The position numbers and the translations under genes were made by a program. Below are positions 42,003 to 53,100 of a stretch of DNA of 64,000 nucleotides, in pieces. Every line of letters starts with the position of its first letter. Position 1 is the stretch's first letter. Under the pieces are notes generated by a model. The model ran no database searches. It had not been told where the DNA came from and saw only the letters and a list, made by a program, of their open reading frames with translations. Source of the stretch: Nannochloropsis oceanica (Eukaryota > Sar > Eustigmatophyceae > Eustigmatales > Monodopsidaceae); NCBI GenBank assembly GCA_004519485.1, contig CP038109.1, forward strand, positions 768,001-832,000, written 5' to 3'.

Positions 42003-45000
42003 TTACAAAATATCTTCCCAGTAATCTTCCGCTTCCTCGACCCCTCCTCCTTCCTCTTCCTCCGCTGCCACCTTCTGCTTCCCTCCGCCCCCTCCTTTAC
42101 CCTCCCCATCCCCCTCCACCTCTACCCTCCTAATCTGCATCCTGAACAACTCTGCTATCTGCGCCGCAGTCGTTGCGTCCTCCACCCCCTTATCCTCCCT
42201 CACCTTCAAAAAGCGCGGAAACCTCAAACTCATCCCCTTCTGCTTGTCTACCAACCCCACCCCTGCCTTATGCACCGGGCTTATGGTCAGTTCCGCCCCC
42301 CGTATCTCCCAAACCTGACAGGGGTCGAACCATATCGGGCACGTCTCCCCTGTCCTGACGTAACTCTTAGGCGCGTCAATGATCCTCCCCTCACTCTGAT
42401 AAAATTTGGTGGTGTCGGCGTACATGGCATCGGTTAATCCCGACATGCACCGACAGAGGGACTGGAGCTCTTCGGTCTCGGGGTTGTAGCAGGCGAGGAG
42501 GATGGGAGAGAACCAACCGGCCTTGCGGCCGTTGCCGTACCTGTAGGAAAGGGAGGGAGGGAGGGAGGGAAAAAGAGGATCGGACGACAAGACAAAGAAG
42601 AAAGAAGGGCATGCGCCTAGACTGGAAGAAAAGCGCAGGGACGGGGGAAGAGAGGGATGGAAGGAGAAATGGAGGGAGGGATGGAGGGAGGGATGGAGGG
42701 AGGGATGGAGGGGTATGTACCAGGCGCCGATAGGGACCAGGTCGAGAGTGTCATGCAAACCCTCGATGTAATCTTTCTTCACCTTCAGCCAGGATTCAGT
42801 CCGCTTGGACGGCTCATACTCGTGGGAGAGGGACTTGCACTAGTTTGAAAGGAAGGAGAGCGGGGGAAGCAGAGAGCAAGAATGAGAGAAATCGTGCCCT
42901 ATTAACGGTATATACATACAATCACCCTCCCTCCCTCCCTCCCCCCCTCCCTCACCATGATCCCTTCGCATCCTGCCTCCAAAGCTTCTGTGAAAAATTC
43001 CTGCACCTTTTCCGGGTCCTTCGTCTCTCTATGGGTCGCAAAGTCAAAACGACCTTCAAACCCCCCCTCCTTCCCTCCCTCCTTCCCTCTCTCCTTCCCT
43101 CCCTCCACCACAGGTGCAAAGAGGGAGTACAGGAGGGTTCGCCGGGATTCAAGATGCTCCTTGAGATGCGACTGCCCATTGAGGAAGAGGAGATCAAAGG
43201 CAAACACGCAGATTTGCACCGTGACCCCCTCGGCGGTCACGTCCTTGCTGCGACGGAGGGAGGGAGGGAGGGAGAGAGGGAGGGAGGGAGGGAGGGAGGG
43301 AGGGTGGGAGAGGGAGGGAGGGTGGGAGAGGGAGGGAGGGAGGGAAAAAGACAAGGATTGACAAGAGGTCATAGTTCTGAACACCGCGCATCCCCTCCCT
43401 CCCTCCCTCCCTCCCTCCTCCCTCACTTCTTTCCTTCCCTCCCTTCATACCGTCCTCGGGTTGACAACGTCTGAAAGGCCAGGAGCTTGTTGCCCTGCGC
43501 TCGGTCCACAGCCACGAGTTCTGTGTCCAGGATGACGTCTACCAACGGTTGCTCGGAGGGGGAGGGAGGGAGAGAGGAAGGGGGGGAGGAACGGAGGGCT
43601 CGTTGCAGGTCGTGCATCAGCTGGACGACGTCAGGGTATTTGTCAGTCATGTCCTGGGAGGGGAGGGAAGGAGGGAGGGAGGGAGGGAGGGAGGGAGGGA
43701 GAGGTGAAAAGGGGTGTACGGGAAGAGGAAAAGAGCGTGAAGTGAAGGAAGGGAGAAATGGAAGGAAGGAGAGAGGGAGGGAGGGTGATAGGGAGGGTGG
43801 AGGGTACGGACCTCGATATGGCGATTGAAAATCTTGACGCTCCCGTCGCTGAGGAGGTGTACTTGGGCCCGTTGGCCGTCGTATTTGAATTCACAAGTAA
43901 ACGGCTCGGAACCGTATTTCTCCATGAGCTCAGGAATACCGCTTAGGGAGTAAGAAAGGAAAGGAGGAAGGAAGGGAGGGAGGGAAGGAGGGAGGAAAGG
44001 ATCAGTCATCTGGCAGGAAAATCTACACAACGCCCTCTTTCCCCCCCCCTCCTTTCCCTCCCTCCCTACCTGCAGATCTTGGCAAGCATAGGTTTGACCG
44101 GCGTGCCTACAGCTACCTCACAGGCCGTCTGCATGGCTTCCAAACCGCCCTCTACCAGGGCCTTGACGATGCGGGGAATGTCGGGACTGAGGAAGAGAGA
44201 AAGGTAGCAGGCAGGGAGGGAGGGAGGAAGGGAGGGAGGGAGGGGTATGTAGGATTTCAGAGTCTTCGATTTAGTGGAAAGTAAAAGGAATGGACATAGA
44301 GAGAGATGGAAGGGGGGAGGGCGAAGGGAAGCTTATACCAGCAGTTGTAGCATTCCTTAACTGCCACCTGCGCCGCCTTCAACCGTGCCTCCATCACTGC
44401 CTTCCCCCTCCCCCTCCCCGTCCCTCCCTCGGTCCCTCCCTCGGTCCCTCCCTCCTTCTCCCGCTCGGCGTGGTGCATGACGGCGGCCATGGCAAGAGCT
44501 GCCAGTACACTGGTGAGTGTTGCGCCCGTGCGGAGATTCTGGACGAGGGTGCGGACTTGGGTCGGGGGGGGAGGGAGGGAGGGAGGGAGGGAGGGAGGGA
44601 GGAGAGATGAAAGAGGGAGGGAAGGACGGGGGAAGGAAAGCAGTGAGAAATGGAAAGAGGGACGGAGGATAAGAGGTACCTTTCGTATTGATTAAACAGT
44701 GCATGACGGCGGCCATGGTAATATCACCACCAGCGAAATTTATATCACCATGCATGCATGTACAGTGAACCATTTACCCCCTGTCCCATCGTCCCACTAC
44801 CACCTCCTCCCCTACATACCGCCTAGCCTTAGATTAAGAATGTAAGGAAAGAAGGAAGGAAGGAAGGAAAAAATAGGATAGAGGGAGGGGGGGGGGGGAA
44901 GGAGGGAACGTAGGGCAAGACTCACCTAGGAACTTGGCTTCGGGGCCTCGACACGAGCGAATGAGACGCACCATCATCATGCGTTTCCGACCCTCGCATC

Positions 45001-46356
45001 CTTGCCCTTATTATTGCGTACGTATGATTGTAGGTGTCGTTTGTTGGAAGACATGCCGCGAGTCAAATTAAGGGAAGCGGGAGCGAAGACGCGCGGGAGG
45101 GAAGGACGGAGGAAGGAAAGGAGGAACGCTAGTTCCGTGGCTATAAAGGGAGGGAGGAAGGAAAAAAGAGGTACCTTTCATGCTGGCCATATCGATTATA
45201 GTCTGATAGACGCCTCGCACCGTCAGGGGCTCAGGGACCACGAGGAGGCGCTGCTTCACTCGCAGGGCTTGCGCCACATCCCCGAGATCCCTATGTTGGG
45301 AAGGGAGGAAGAGAGGAGAGGGAGGAAAGTATTTCAGGAGGTTGATTCCGATATGATTGGGCAACTAAATAATACAATTTATTATTTGATGGCAAGCGTT
45401 TGATCAGCCCTTTCCCTCCTTTCTCCCCCTGCTCACCCCAACTCCGTATACAACTGCTTCATCTTGTCTGACGACGTCCCAGTGGCGTGAATCACCGCCG
45501 CAGACACCGTCGAGCCGCCCACATTGATATCGATGCCCTCAAACGACGAGGCCAGCTTGTTGCTTGACAAATACACAGCAGGGAGGACGTCGTCCGGGGC
45601 CAGGGCCATAAGCGACCGAAACATGTTGACGAGGACATCGGCTTTTGTCAGGCGGCGGGTGGTGGAACAAAGCAGCTCGAACGCCCAAGCAAGGTGCAAG
45701 TAAGGCGCCGGCTGCCCCCGAGACCAACAACCGTCAGAGGAGGGCTGATAACGTGCACACGGAAGGTCGACGGGGCTGCCAGTCATGGAGGCGGTGGCTT
45801 TGCTGCTAGCGGCACCGGCGGCACTGAAGAAGGCTGAGGGAGATGTAGGAGGAGTGGGCAAAGGTATCGTGGCCGATTTATTCTTCCCGTCTCCTTCTGG
45901 TTTATGCTGTTTGCCAGCGCCCACCTCGTCGACAAAATCCTTGGCTTCGCGTTCCGGCAGCTTCTCCATGGCCTCGGTCAAGGCTTGGGTCTCATGTCGC
46001 TCTTTTGTTTCGGTAGCTGTCAGGTCAATCTGCGGGAGCACTTCCTGTTGCTCCTCCTCCACTTCGTCGTCATGAACACCGTCTTCTTCCGAGGTAAGAA
46101 GATCCACCATCTCTGCCGAATTCTTTTGCTTCTTTGTGCCTGCAGAAGAGGCAGCAGCCATGGCAGCAGCAGCGCTAGGAGAAGCAGCAGCCGACCCGCC
46201 GCCGCCGCCGTCGCCGCCCCCACCGAAAAAGGCAGTGATATTCGTCTGGCCAGGTGTCGAGGGGACTTTGCCAGCTAATCCGTTCGTGCCCTTAGCTTTT
46301 GTTGTCGCGGGGCTGGCACCACTGGTCATGGCGGCCTTGCGCTTCTTGGGAGGCAT
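42003..46356 (-). CDS. LIG1: DNA ligase I (ATP-dependent)
   Basis: Ten exons on the minus strand: 46356-45437, 45290-45175, 45006-44926, 44555-44339, 44186-44070, 43941-43812, 43653-43451, 43247-42956, 42839-42721 and 42540-42003; 910 residues (human 919), all phases consistent. The start MPPKKRK is followed by a PCNA-binding PIP box QTNITAFF (37-44). After a DNA-binding domain come the adenylation motif CEFKYDGQRAQ (catalytic Lys503), FNRHIE, LDTELVAVDR, FAFDLLFLNG, CEGIM and SWLKVKKDYIEG, then the OB domain GAWYGNGRKAGWFSP and LRFPRFLKVREDK. The enzyme seals nicks in lagging-strand synthesis and repair. Donor and acceptor choice in exons 3-4 was set by alignment to the family (GPEAKFL-VRTLVQNLR). 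Long CCCT tracts precede several acceptors. Confidence 0.95.
43255..43344 (-). repeat. (CCCT)n tract before the exon 8 acceptor of LIG1
   Basis: On the plus strand this is a 90-bp GGGA run with a few GGTGGGAGA breaks. In the gene's sense it is CCCT/TCCC sequence directly upstream of the CAG acceptor near 43248, acting as the pyrimidine tract. The purine strand has many GGG runs and could form a G-quadruplex. Confidence 0.85.
43656..43703 (-). repeat. (CCCT)n tract before the exon 7 acceptor of LIG1
   Basis: GGGA repeat on the plus strand. In sense orientation it is the polypyrimidine tract ending at the CAG acceptor of exon 7. Confidence 0.8.
44564..44612 (-). repeat. (CCCT)n tract before the exon 4 acceptor of LIG1
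   Basis: GGGA repeat on the plus strand, immediately upstream (in sense) of the AAG acceptor that starts exon 4 at 44555. Confidence 0.8.
44699..44718 (-). pseudogene. Fragment of LIG1 exon 4 duplicated in the preceding intron
   Basis: These 20 bases are identical to 44473-44492 inside exon 4 (coding MAAVMH). They sit in the intron between exons 3 and 4, in the same orientation. Nearby, 44838-44821 reads NLRLGG before a GTATGT, again like the NLRTGA of exon 4. A GTACCTTTC stretch at 44677 repeats the end of exon 2. This is a decayed partial duplicate, not spliced in the model. Confidence 0.6.
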
Positions 46357-46710
46357 ACGACTTGGTGGGGGCGTATGGAAGAACTTCAAGATTAGAATGT
46401 GGAGTCAAGCAAACAAAATGTGCCAAGGCCACAGCATGACTACCAAACGGAGCTGGGCATGATACGAATGCATCATAATCTTCGTGGTTTCGTTGTATAC
46501 CTACGTGTGCATGTCATGGGGTTCTGTCTCAATAACGCCCCGTTGCTCGGTCTGAGATCGCTGCTATCGCCTAAAAGACCAGGTTGCATGCGATAGTTCT
46601 AGAGAGATGTAGGCTCAAAAGACCAGCTTTCAAAAAAAACAAAAACAAAACAAAACAACAAAACAAAACAAAACAAAACAAAAAGAACAGACTACACACC
46701 TACGCAACGC
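46357..46710. promoter_or_regulatory. Divergent promoter region, LIG1 (-) / HSD10 (+)
   Basis: A 354-bp spacer with two outward-facing starts. A CAAAA/AAAAC repeat at about 46627-46684 lies just before the HSD10 ATG and is probably in its 5' leader. Confidence 0.5.
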
Positions 46711-48113
46711 ATGGTGCTCAGTCACGTCACGGCCCTCGTCACCGGCGCGGCTTCGGGCCTGGGCCAAGCCACAGCCCTGCGCTTCTTACAACAGGTAGGC
46801 CTCTTTTCCACCTGGCTCCCCTTGCTCTCCTTTCCTCGCTACATGCTCTGTACACACGACACATGGATCCCCCTGACCCCCTATGGTTCCTCAGTCAAGT
46901 TCGAGGGGAAACTCACTCCAACCTACCATGACACCAAAAAGGGAGCTCGCGTTGTGCTGGCAGATTTACCGGCCACCAAGCCTGCGGCATTGGCCTCTCT
47001 CCAAGAGCTTGACCAGGACATGCGGGCTCGCGGCGTTTTCGCGGGAGTCGATGTATGTGTTGGGCCGGTGAAAGTTTGTTGTGAGCGTGCGTATGTTGTT
47101 CCCCTTTCACCTGCTCTCTCCATGCCATTGCTATGCGGATATCCACAACCCAACCACCTCCCAATTCTCTTCGTCATCCTCCTTCCCCCGCACCTCCTCA
47201 TTTCGTCCATCCTTTCCCACTGACAGGTCCTCGACAGCTCCCTTGTCTCGGCGGGGCTGGATAGAGCTTCATCCCAATGGGGACAGACAGTGAATGTCGT
47301 GGTTAACTGCGCAGGTATCGCCGTGGCCCAACGCGTACTTGGAAAGAAGGGGCCGCATTCCTTAGAGGCTTTTCTCAAGGTCAGTACGGTGGCGGAGGCA
47401 GGAGGGAGCGGAGGAAGAGTTTCAGCGTTACACACGCGCACACAAGACAATGAGAGGTCTTGTTTTCATACTTCATGATACTTACCTCTTTTCATCCTCT
47501 TCCTTCTCATCCTCATCCTTCTCCTCTCCCTCCTCGTTGCCCACTAAATGATTTTCTTCTTTTACCTCCTCCTCTCGCGATAGGTTTTGTCGGTGAATGC
47601 CGGAGGTACTTTCAACGTCACCCGCCTCGCCGCAGAGAGGTAACGACCAAGTCTGTCTCGCACTCCTTCCATCCCCCCCTTTCTTTCCTCCCCCCTAATT
47701 CACCTCCTTTCCCTCCACATTCCCCAAGAATGAGCACTCAAGTCCCAGACAGCAACGGTATTCGCGGGGTCGTCGTTACCACGGCCAGCATCGCCGCCTT
47801 TGACGGTCAAATCGGCCAGGCTGCCTACGCCGCCTCCAAGGCCGCTGTTGCCGGTCTAACCCTCCCCCTTGCGCGTGATCTGTCTAGGGATGGCGTGAGG
47901 GTCGTCTCGATCGCGCCTGGATTATTCAAGACCCCAATGCTGGCAGCCCTGCCAGAACAGGTCCAGAAAGAGCTAGGGAGAACTGTACCGTTGCCTAACA
48001 GGCTGGGGGATCCGTCGGAATTTGCAATGCTGGTGCAGTCTATCGTGGAGAATCCCATGATTAATGGGGAGGTGATCCGGTTGGATGGGGCGTTGCGGAT
48101 GCCGCCATCTTGA
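46711..48113 (+). CDS. 3-hydroxyacyl-CoA dehydrogenase type 2 (HSD17B10-like SDR)
   Basis: Five exons: 46711-46794, 46942-47052, 47227-47379, 47584-47639 and 47729-48113; 262 residues (human HSD10 is 261). All SDR marks are present: [18 protein letters not shown] for [17 protein letters not shown] (NAG), [14 protein letters not shown] (catalytic Ser), [12 protein letters not shown] (Tyr-x-x-x-Lys), and the HSD10-type end [16 protein letters not shown], then [17 protein letters not shown]. The enzyme oxidises short 3-hydroxyacyl-CoA, as in isoleucine breakdown, usually in mitochondria. In animals it is also an RNase P subunit, which cannot be assumed here. No clear mitochondrial pre-sequence is seen; the start is almost at the Rossmann fold, as in the family. 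Confidence 0.93.
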
Positions 48114-48722
48114 GGGGGTGGAGGTGGGGGGGGGGGAAGCGAAGGGGGGAGGGGACGGGTAGGCACGGATATTTGTCTGGAGGTAGGGAAATGAAAGCAC
48201 CGGGAGTGGGGAGAGAATTGATAGCTGTTAATCAATGGTAGTGAACAGGAGCATCGCCGCATGACAGATTTGAGCGACATTTGGCTTATTGATGCAAAGT
48301 TCTGATCAACGAAGTGGCAGGAAGGCTTGTACAGGGGCGAGAGCGGGCCGACCGGGTGGGGAAGAGGAATCAAGAAGAGAGTTGGATGATGAGGAGGAAA
48401 TATACCGTGTACACTTGTAGATACGACCAAGCAAGGCGCGAAACCATATCAAAATGATCGTAGAACCTGCTCCATGTATACGCGCATGTTCACATTTAAG
48501 GCAAGCAGTTCGCCCCTGTCCGCTACTGTCTAGCATTCCTATGTTTGTTTTTTCTCGTGTGTATAGTACATGTTTTCTCGGCATCTTTCCAGGATCAGGG
48601 AAGCCTTGCGAAGTCCGCGCTTTCTGACTCCTTTCTTCATCCTTCAATTTTTTCCTCTTTCATTTCTCTCACTCAATTGTAAGTCAGTCATTTTTCCCGT
48701 CTCATTTTTTCTCCTTAGCTAA
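48114..48722. other. Convergent intergenic region
   Basis: A 609-bp spacer between HSD10 (+) and the TMEM184-like gene (-). It has a G-run near 48128. No gene is seen. Confidence 0.5.
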
Positions 48723-50241
48723 TCACACCACTTCCTCAGTCTCCGTCAAGGGCGTGGGCGACCGTTCGCTCCCTCGCAAACTGTTCCCTCGACTCGTAAA
48801 CAGCAACTCCCCAACCCCTACATCTTCTTCCTTCTTCTCTTCTTCCTTCTCCTCCGGCTCCTCCTCTTCTCCCACCCTTCCTTCCCTCCTCCATCCATTA
48901 CCTCCCTCCCCACTACGACTGAGGCTTAGTAAGGGTGAGGTGGCACTCACTGAACGCCCTGTCCTATGGTCTTTATGCAGCTTCAACCACGACAAGAAAG
49001 GATATGATACGAACGAATCGCTCTGCTGCTGCTGCTGCCGCAACTGATGATGCCGTGGCGATCGTTGGAAAGACGGCTCTAGCTCGCGCAACGGAAAAGC
49101 ACATAGCACCAACAATGTCAGCAGCGGGGACTCCGAGGCCAGCAACGCATTTGGGACAAGCACACTCAGACTCTCCCCGTCTCCCTGCCCCTCTCCTTTT
49201 CCCCCTCCCTCCTTCCTCCAGGCAAGCTCCGCAAAGACATACTCTTGGACAATCCCCACGATAATCAACAATTTGATTGAGATGAATTTCAAGGTGATCT
49301 GATGCTGGCGTGAGACATCGTCCAAGGAAGCCTTGTAGAGGATAAAGAGCCCCCACAAAGCCAGGAGGGAGGAAGCGAGTAGGAGGAAACGAAGCAGGTG
49401 CCACAGAGGCGTCTGCCTGTCGGTGCTGGAGGAGGAAGAGGAGGAGGAAGAGGTGAAGGAGAGGAGGACGGCGAGGAGGGAAATCGCGGGGGTGCTAAAA
49501 TTAAACTGACGCGTCAAGGCCAGGACTAGGTAAAGGGTGTCCTCGGTAAATGGCGTGGAAGGAAGACACCAGCAGAAGCAACAGAGGGGCGGAGCCCTTA
49601 ACCATTGCTGATTGCCGCGAGCGCGGAGCTTGGCGAGGGTGGTTGTCTTACCGCCCAGGCGCTCCACGATGAGCTGTGTGTAGATGTATGGGTGAAGGTT
49701 GATGACCAAAGAGAAAATGCGAGAGTCTGGACACCCGACAAAGAGGGAAAATAGCCCCGCATAAGGGCTATTGAAAAGTCTCCCAGCGATGTTCAATTTG
49801 TCTTGTACTGCTCCTGGTTCGACTTCCTCCCGCAAACACCCAACTCCAAACCCCGCACACACCAGCAATTTCAAATTCATTCCATGTCCCGTACGCTACC
49901 TGGTTTAGACTATGCAATGCCCATGCTTCGCACACATGCTGAAGCAACCCCCAGTAATCATCACTACGCGGGGCCAAGCAAGTCGCCAAGGCCGATACGG
50001 CGAAAACCAAGGGCAGCAGCACAGCAGCGAAATAGAATCTTCGTATTTTGGATGGGGGCCTGGCCAAGAGACATACCAGGTAAGGGAGAGCAACAAGAAG
50101 GGTCAGGCTAAACCCCGTCAAGGCTAACCCCCACAGGACCGAGTAGCGGTTGATGCTTGTGCTTGTGCTGCTGGTGCTGTTCGTGATGTTGCTGCCGTCC
50201 CCGACTAAGGACGTGATGCTCCACTCGTCTTCCTCCTCCAT
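48723..50241 (-). CDS. TMEM184/OST-alpha (DUF300) multi-pass membrane protein
   Basis: Two exons: 50241-49900 and about 49826-48723; about 481 residues. The first exon has NxT/S sites then membrane segments (VLWGLALTGFSLTLLVALPY, IRRFYFAAVLLPLVFAVSA) and the DYWGLLQHVCEAWALHSLNQ start of the family's middle. The second has VINLHPYIYTQLIVE, long hydrophobic segments (LLRFLLLASSLLALWGLFIL), the DUF300 signature RQHQITLKFISIKLLIIVGI-VQEYVF, and a polar tail. The family contains the organic solute transporter alpha subunit and TMEM184, with seven predicted helices in the secretory or vacuolar membranes. The acceptor at 49826 (GCGGGAG) was the only phase-0 choice I found, and it lacks a good pyrimidine tract, so a few residues are uncertain. 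Confidence 0.78.
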
Positions 50242-50783
50242 TTTGCTAGCTTGCTCCTGCTACTGCTCTTGCCTTAGATGTTTGTGTGGGTTCGACGAAG
50301 CGGTGTGGCGATGACAGAATTACGAACAAACGCCCGGCGAACACTGGAGCGGACGCTGAGCGAGAGGATGGTCTATGTGCTGTCGTGCGTCGTGTGACGA
50401 GTGGTCTGGTTGGGCGGATAATAGGACAGCGGGATGATATGATAAATGGTGTCTATCGAAAATTTGGAAAAAAAAGTGAATGACCTTGACATTCGAATAT
50501 TATATACTTGGCCTGCCCGCGGGGGACATATCCCGCGAGTTACGTGTTGTCGGTCTTACCATGGATCACGGGTCGCTCGAGCTCTGGCTTAGCATTTCTC
50601 GTAGCATTACTCGGATACCGCTTACACAAGCAGCTCACCCACTCGCTTATCTTTCTGATGCCCTTATACCCTCAGCCACAGGCCCAACAGGTGAGGGTGC
50701 GTTGAAGGCTCGGGCACCGGTTGTCGGCTCCTCACGCTCCTCAGTCGGAGGGCGATCGATCTCGCCTCTAATAATTGTTGCCC
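50242..50783. promoter_or_regulatory. Divergent promoter region, TMEM184-like (-) / Zn2Cys6 factor (+)
   Basis: A 542-bp spacer between two outward-facing starts. I see no clear motif. Confidence 0.45.
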
Positions 50784-51711
50784 ATGTCCCGACGCATGCA
50801 AAAATTCAATGGTGACGGCCGTCGGACATGCACAGCCTGTCGGAGCGCCAAGGTATTGGTGTCGGATTGATGGGGGAGGGGCTGGATATGCCGTGTTGCT
50901 CGATTATGGCTGCTTGTGATGAGGAAGATATGGCCACCACAAGGGTCATGGTAATGCACAGGGTGTACGGTGTGTGAAGTGATTGAAGTGGCAGGGCCAC
51001 ATAAAGGTGCTGGCTGAACGGGTTGAGGGTAGGACTTGTCATTGCAAGGCGTCTACTAGTACATTGACCATGACCACCCCTTCCTATCCTCCATTTCTCC
51101 ATACTTATGGCAGGTAAAATGCGACCGCGTTTCTCCCATTTGTGGCAGGTACATTTGTCTCAAATTGTCCCGTCCCTTCCTCCGCTTTCTTCCCCCCCCC
51201 CCGTTCCATTCCTTTTTTATTTTCAGCCATTTTCTCCCCGTTCACGCGTACAAATTACTACATCCCTCCCTCCCTCACACCCTCCCTCCCTCCCACTGTC
51301 CTATCCGCGCAGATGTAATCGCCTGCAACTCCCTTGTGTGGAGCAAGTACGGAAACAAGGTCGACCCACTCTCGCTTCCTACATGCCTGGTTTAAGTGTC
51401 GTAGGTAGCGGCGGAGGAGGACAAAATGGCTCGGTTTTTTTCCCGTTAGCTTCCTCGGTGGTGGAAGGAGGAGGGGGAGGAGGGAGGGGAGGAAGCATGC
51501 CGCCTCATTTTTTGCAGCAGCAGGGTGGATTCATGAGTGGATCAGGCTTGCAGCAGCACTTGCAGCTAGAGCAGCAGCACTTACAGCTACGACAGCAGCT
51601 ACAGCAGGGGCAGGAGCTACAGCAGGGGCAGCAGCTACAGCAGGGGCAGCAGCTACAGCAGGAGCAGCTACAGCAGCAGCAGCAGCAGCTACAGCAGCAG
51701 CAGCAGCAGCT

Positions 51712-51769
<58 letters not shown>

Positions 51770-53038
51770 CAATACTCGACGAACGACGACGACGACGACG
51801 GATATGAGGACGAAAAGCATGGCGGTAGAGGGGGAGGAGGAATTGCTTCCGTGCCCTCTCCCTCTCACCATAAGGGTAGTGGGGAAGTTGCTGAAAGGGG
51901 GGGAGAGGGGCTTTCGGTCAGCGAAGACGGCACCATCAGTCCGCAGATGATGACCTTTTTTATCATTACATCGTTCGAGAAGCTTCGAGAGCAAGGGGAG
52001 GTGGATGCACCCAAGGCACTAGGACTCCTTCGTAGCTTGTCCTTGCAGAAACAGTGCTGGAATCGTGATTTTTCCGGGGGACTGCTGGACCCACTTTTGA
52101 CCCGCCTCGGCCTCCCTCCTTCTCACCTCCTCAGGGCCACCATGGGATTTGATTGGACGCCGGGAACACAAGCAAGGCTGGCGGAGCTGGGGGTTAAGAT
52201 GGGGGAGGGAGGGAGGGAGGAAGGGACGGAGGGTGTGGTGGATTTTGGGAAAATTCCGCCGAGACTGTCGGCGCTGGACGACAGGGTGTCGGCATGTGCG
52301 TGTACAGTGCACCTCCATGGAGCTGCTTGTCGGGTGCTGGTTAACCAGCAATTCAAGGACTTATTTGGCTCCGCGTCTGAGCTGCTAGAGCGGATGCAGA
52401 ACGAGAATATGGCCCCGCCCTTGCTCTACGCCTTGATGGTGGCCGCGGAAGACAGGCTCGATTTTTTGGAGGCCATGACCAAGTATCTCTTCGGGCGTAC
52501 TAAAGAGATGGAGCTCAGCCAAATTGTCAAGGTACGGGATAGCATCGATGTGGCCTTCTTGGCAGTCATCCGCCTTCGTGTTCTTGCCCTTGCAGGTGGT
52601 GCCTATCTCGCAACCATGCTCTCCGTCGCCCCTGCCCCCTCCTCGAAGTACATCCGGGGAGGGAATTGGGAGGGTCCACCGGAGGGAGGATTGACATGGC
52701 TAGGCTTGAATAAAGCGGAGGAAAAATTTAGATTGAGGCCCCCAGCGCCGCCCCTGACACCCAGGGGTGATGCGGGGAAAGAGTTTGAGACCTGTAATGT
52801 GGAAATGGCGCGAGTGAGGGAGTTTGTGAGTGCGCAACAGGCAGCTCTTGGTGCCGCCGAACGAGGAAGAGATAGAGGGAGGGATGGAGGCATGGGACAA
52901 GGGATGGGAGAAGGAAGATTGATGACGAATCCAGCGCCTTTGGTGCCGTCGACTGTGCAGCAACCGCTTTGTGTGCTGCAACACAGTCACCAGCTACAGC
53001 AGCAGCAGCAGCTACAGCAGCAGCAGCAGCAGCTATAG
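50784..53038 (+). CDS. Zn(II)2Cys6 fungal-type transcription factor with poly-Gln tract
   Basis: Three exons: 50784-50852, 51114-51148 and 51313-53038; 609 residues. Splicing the first three exons gives a complete binuclear cluster: CTACRSAK-VKCDRVSPIC-GRCNRLQLPC, with six Cys spaced 2-6-6-2-6, as in the Gal4-type zinc cluster. A basic linker (VRKQGRP) follows. Then come a Gly-rich part, a 60-residue Gln/Leu tract, an acidic patch, and a globular region (from ISPQMMTFFIITSFEKLR to about 480). The latter includes CRVLVNQQFKDLFGSASEL, which resembles the PAS-like part of some fungal members. Such factors bind CGG-type sites; a Zn2Cys6 regulator controls lipid in Nannochloropsis, but identity with that gene is not shown. 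The frame ends at a TAG within a second Gln tract. Confidence 0.87.
51551..51766 (+). repeat. CAG/CTA repeat encoding Gln/Leu tract
   Basis: A CAG-rich array with periodic CTA (Leu) codons, about 60 residues of poly-Gln with Leu breaks, ending in a pure CAG run. It is likely to vary in length between strains and to be an activation or aggregation-prone region. Confidence 0.85.
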
Positions 53039-53100
53039 CAGCAGCAGCTATAGCAGCAGCAGCTACAGCAGCAGCAGCAGCAGCAGCTACAGCCGCAGCA
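52991..53100 (+). repeat. Second CAG/CTA repeat, containing the annotated stop
   Basis: The same CAG-CTA pattern as the first tract. At 53036-53038 and again at 53051-53053 the base after CTA is T, turning CAG into TAG. Confidence 0.85.

Noticed and set aside
44821-44838. NLRLGG stretch as a real LIG1 exon
   Set aside because: No upstream acceptor exists in the right phase, and exon 3 joined to exon 4 already gives the full family sequence EAKFL-VRTLVQNLR.
46357-46389. LIG1 start 11 codons upstream (46389)
   Set aside because: That codon is TTG; the ATG at 46356 gives MPPKKRK, a usual start for the protein.
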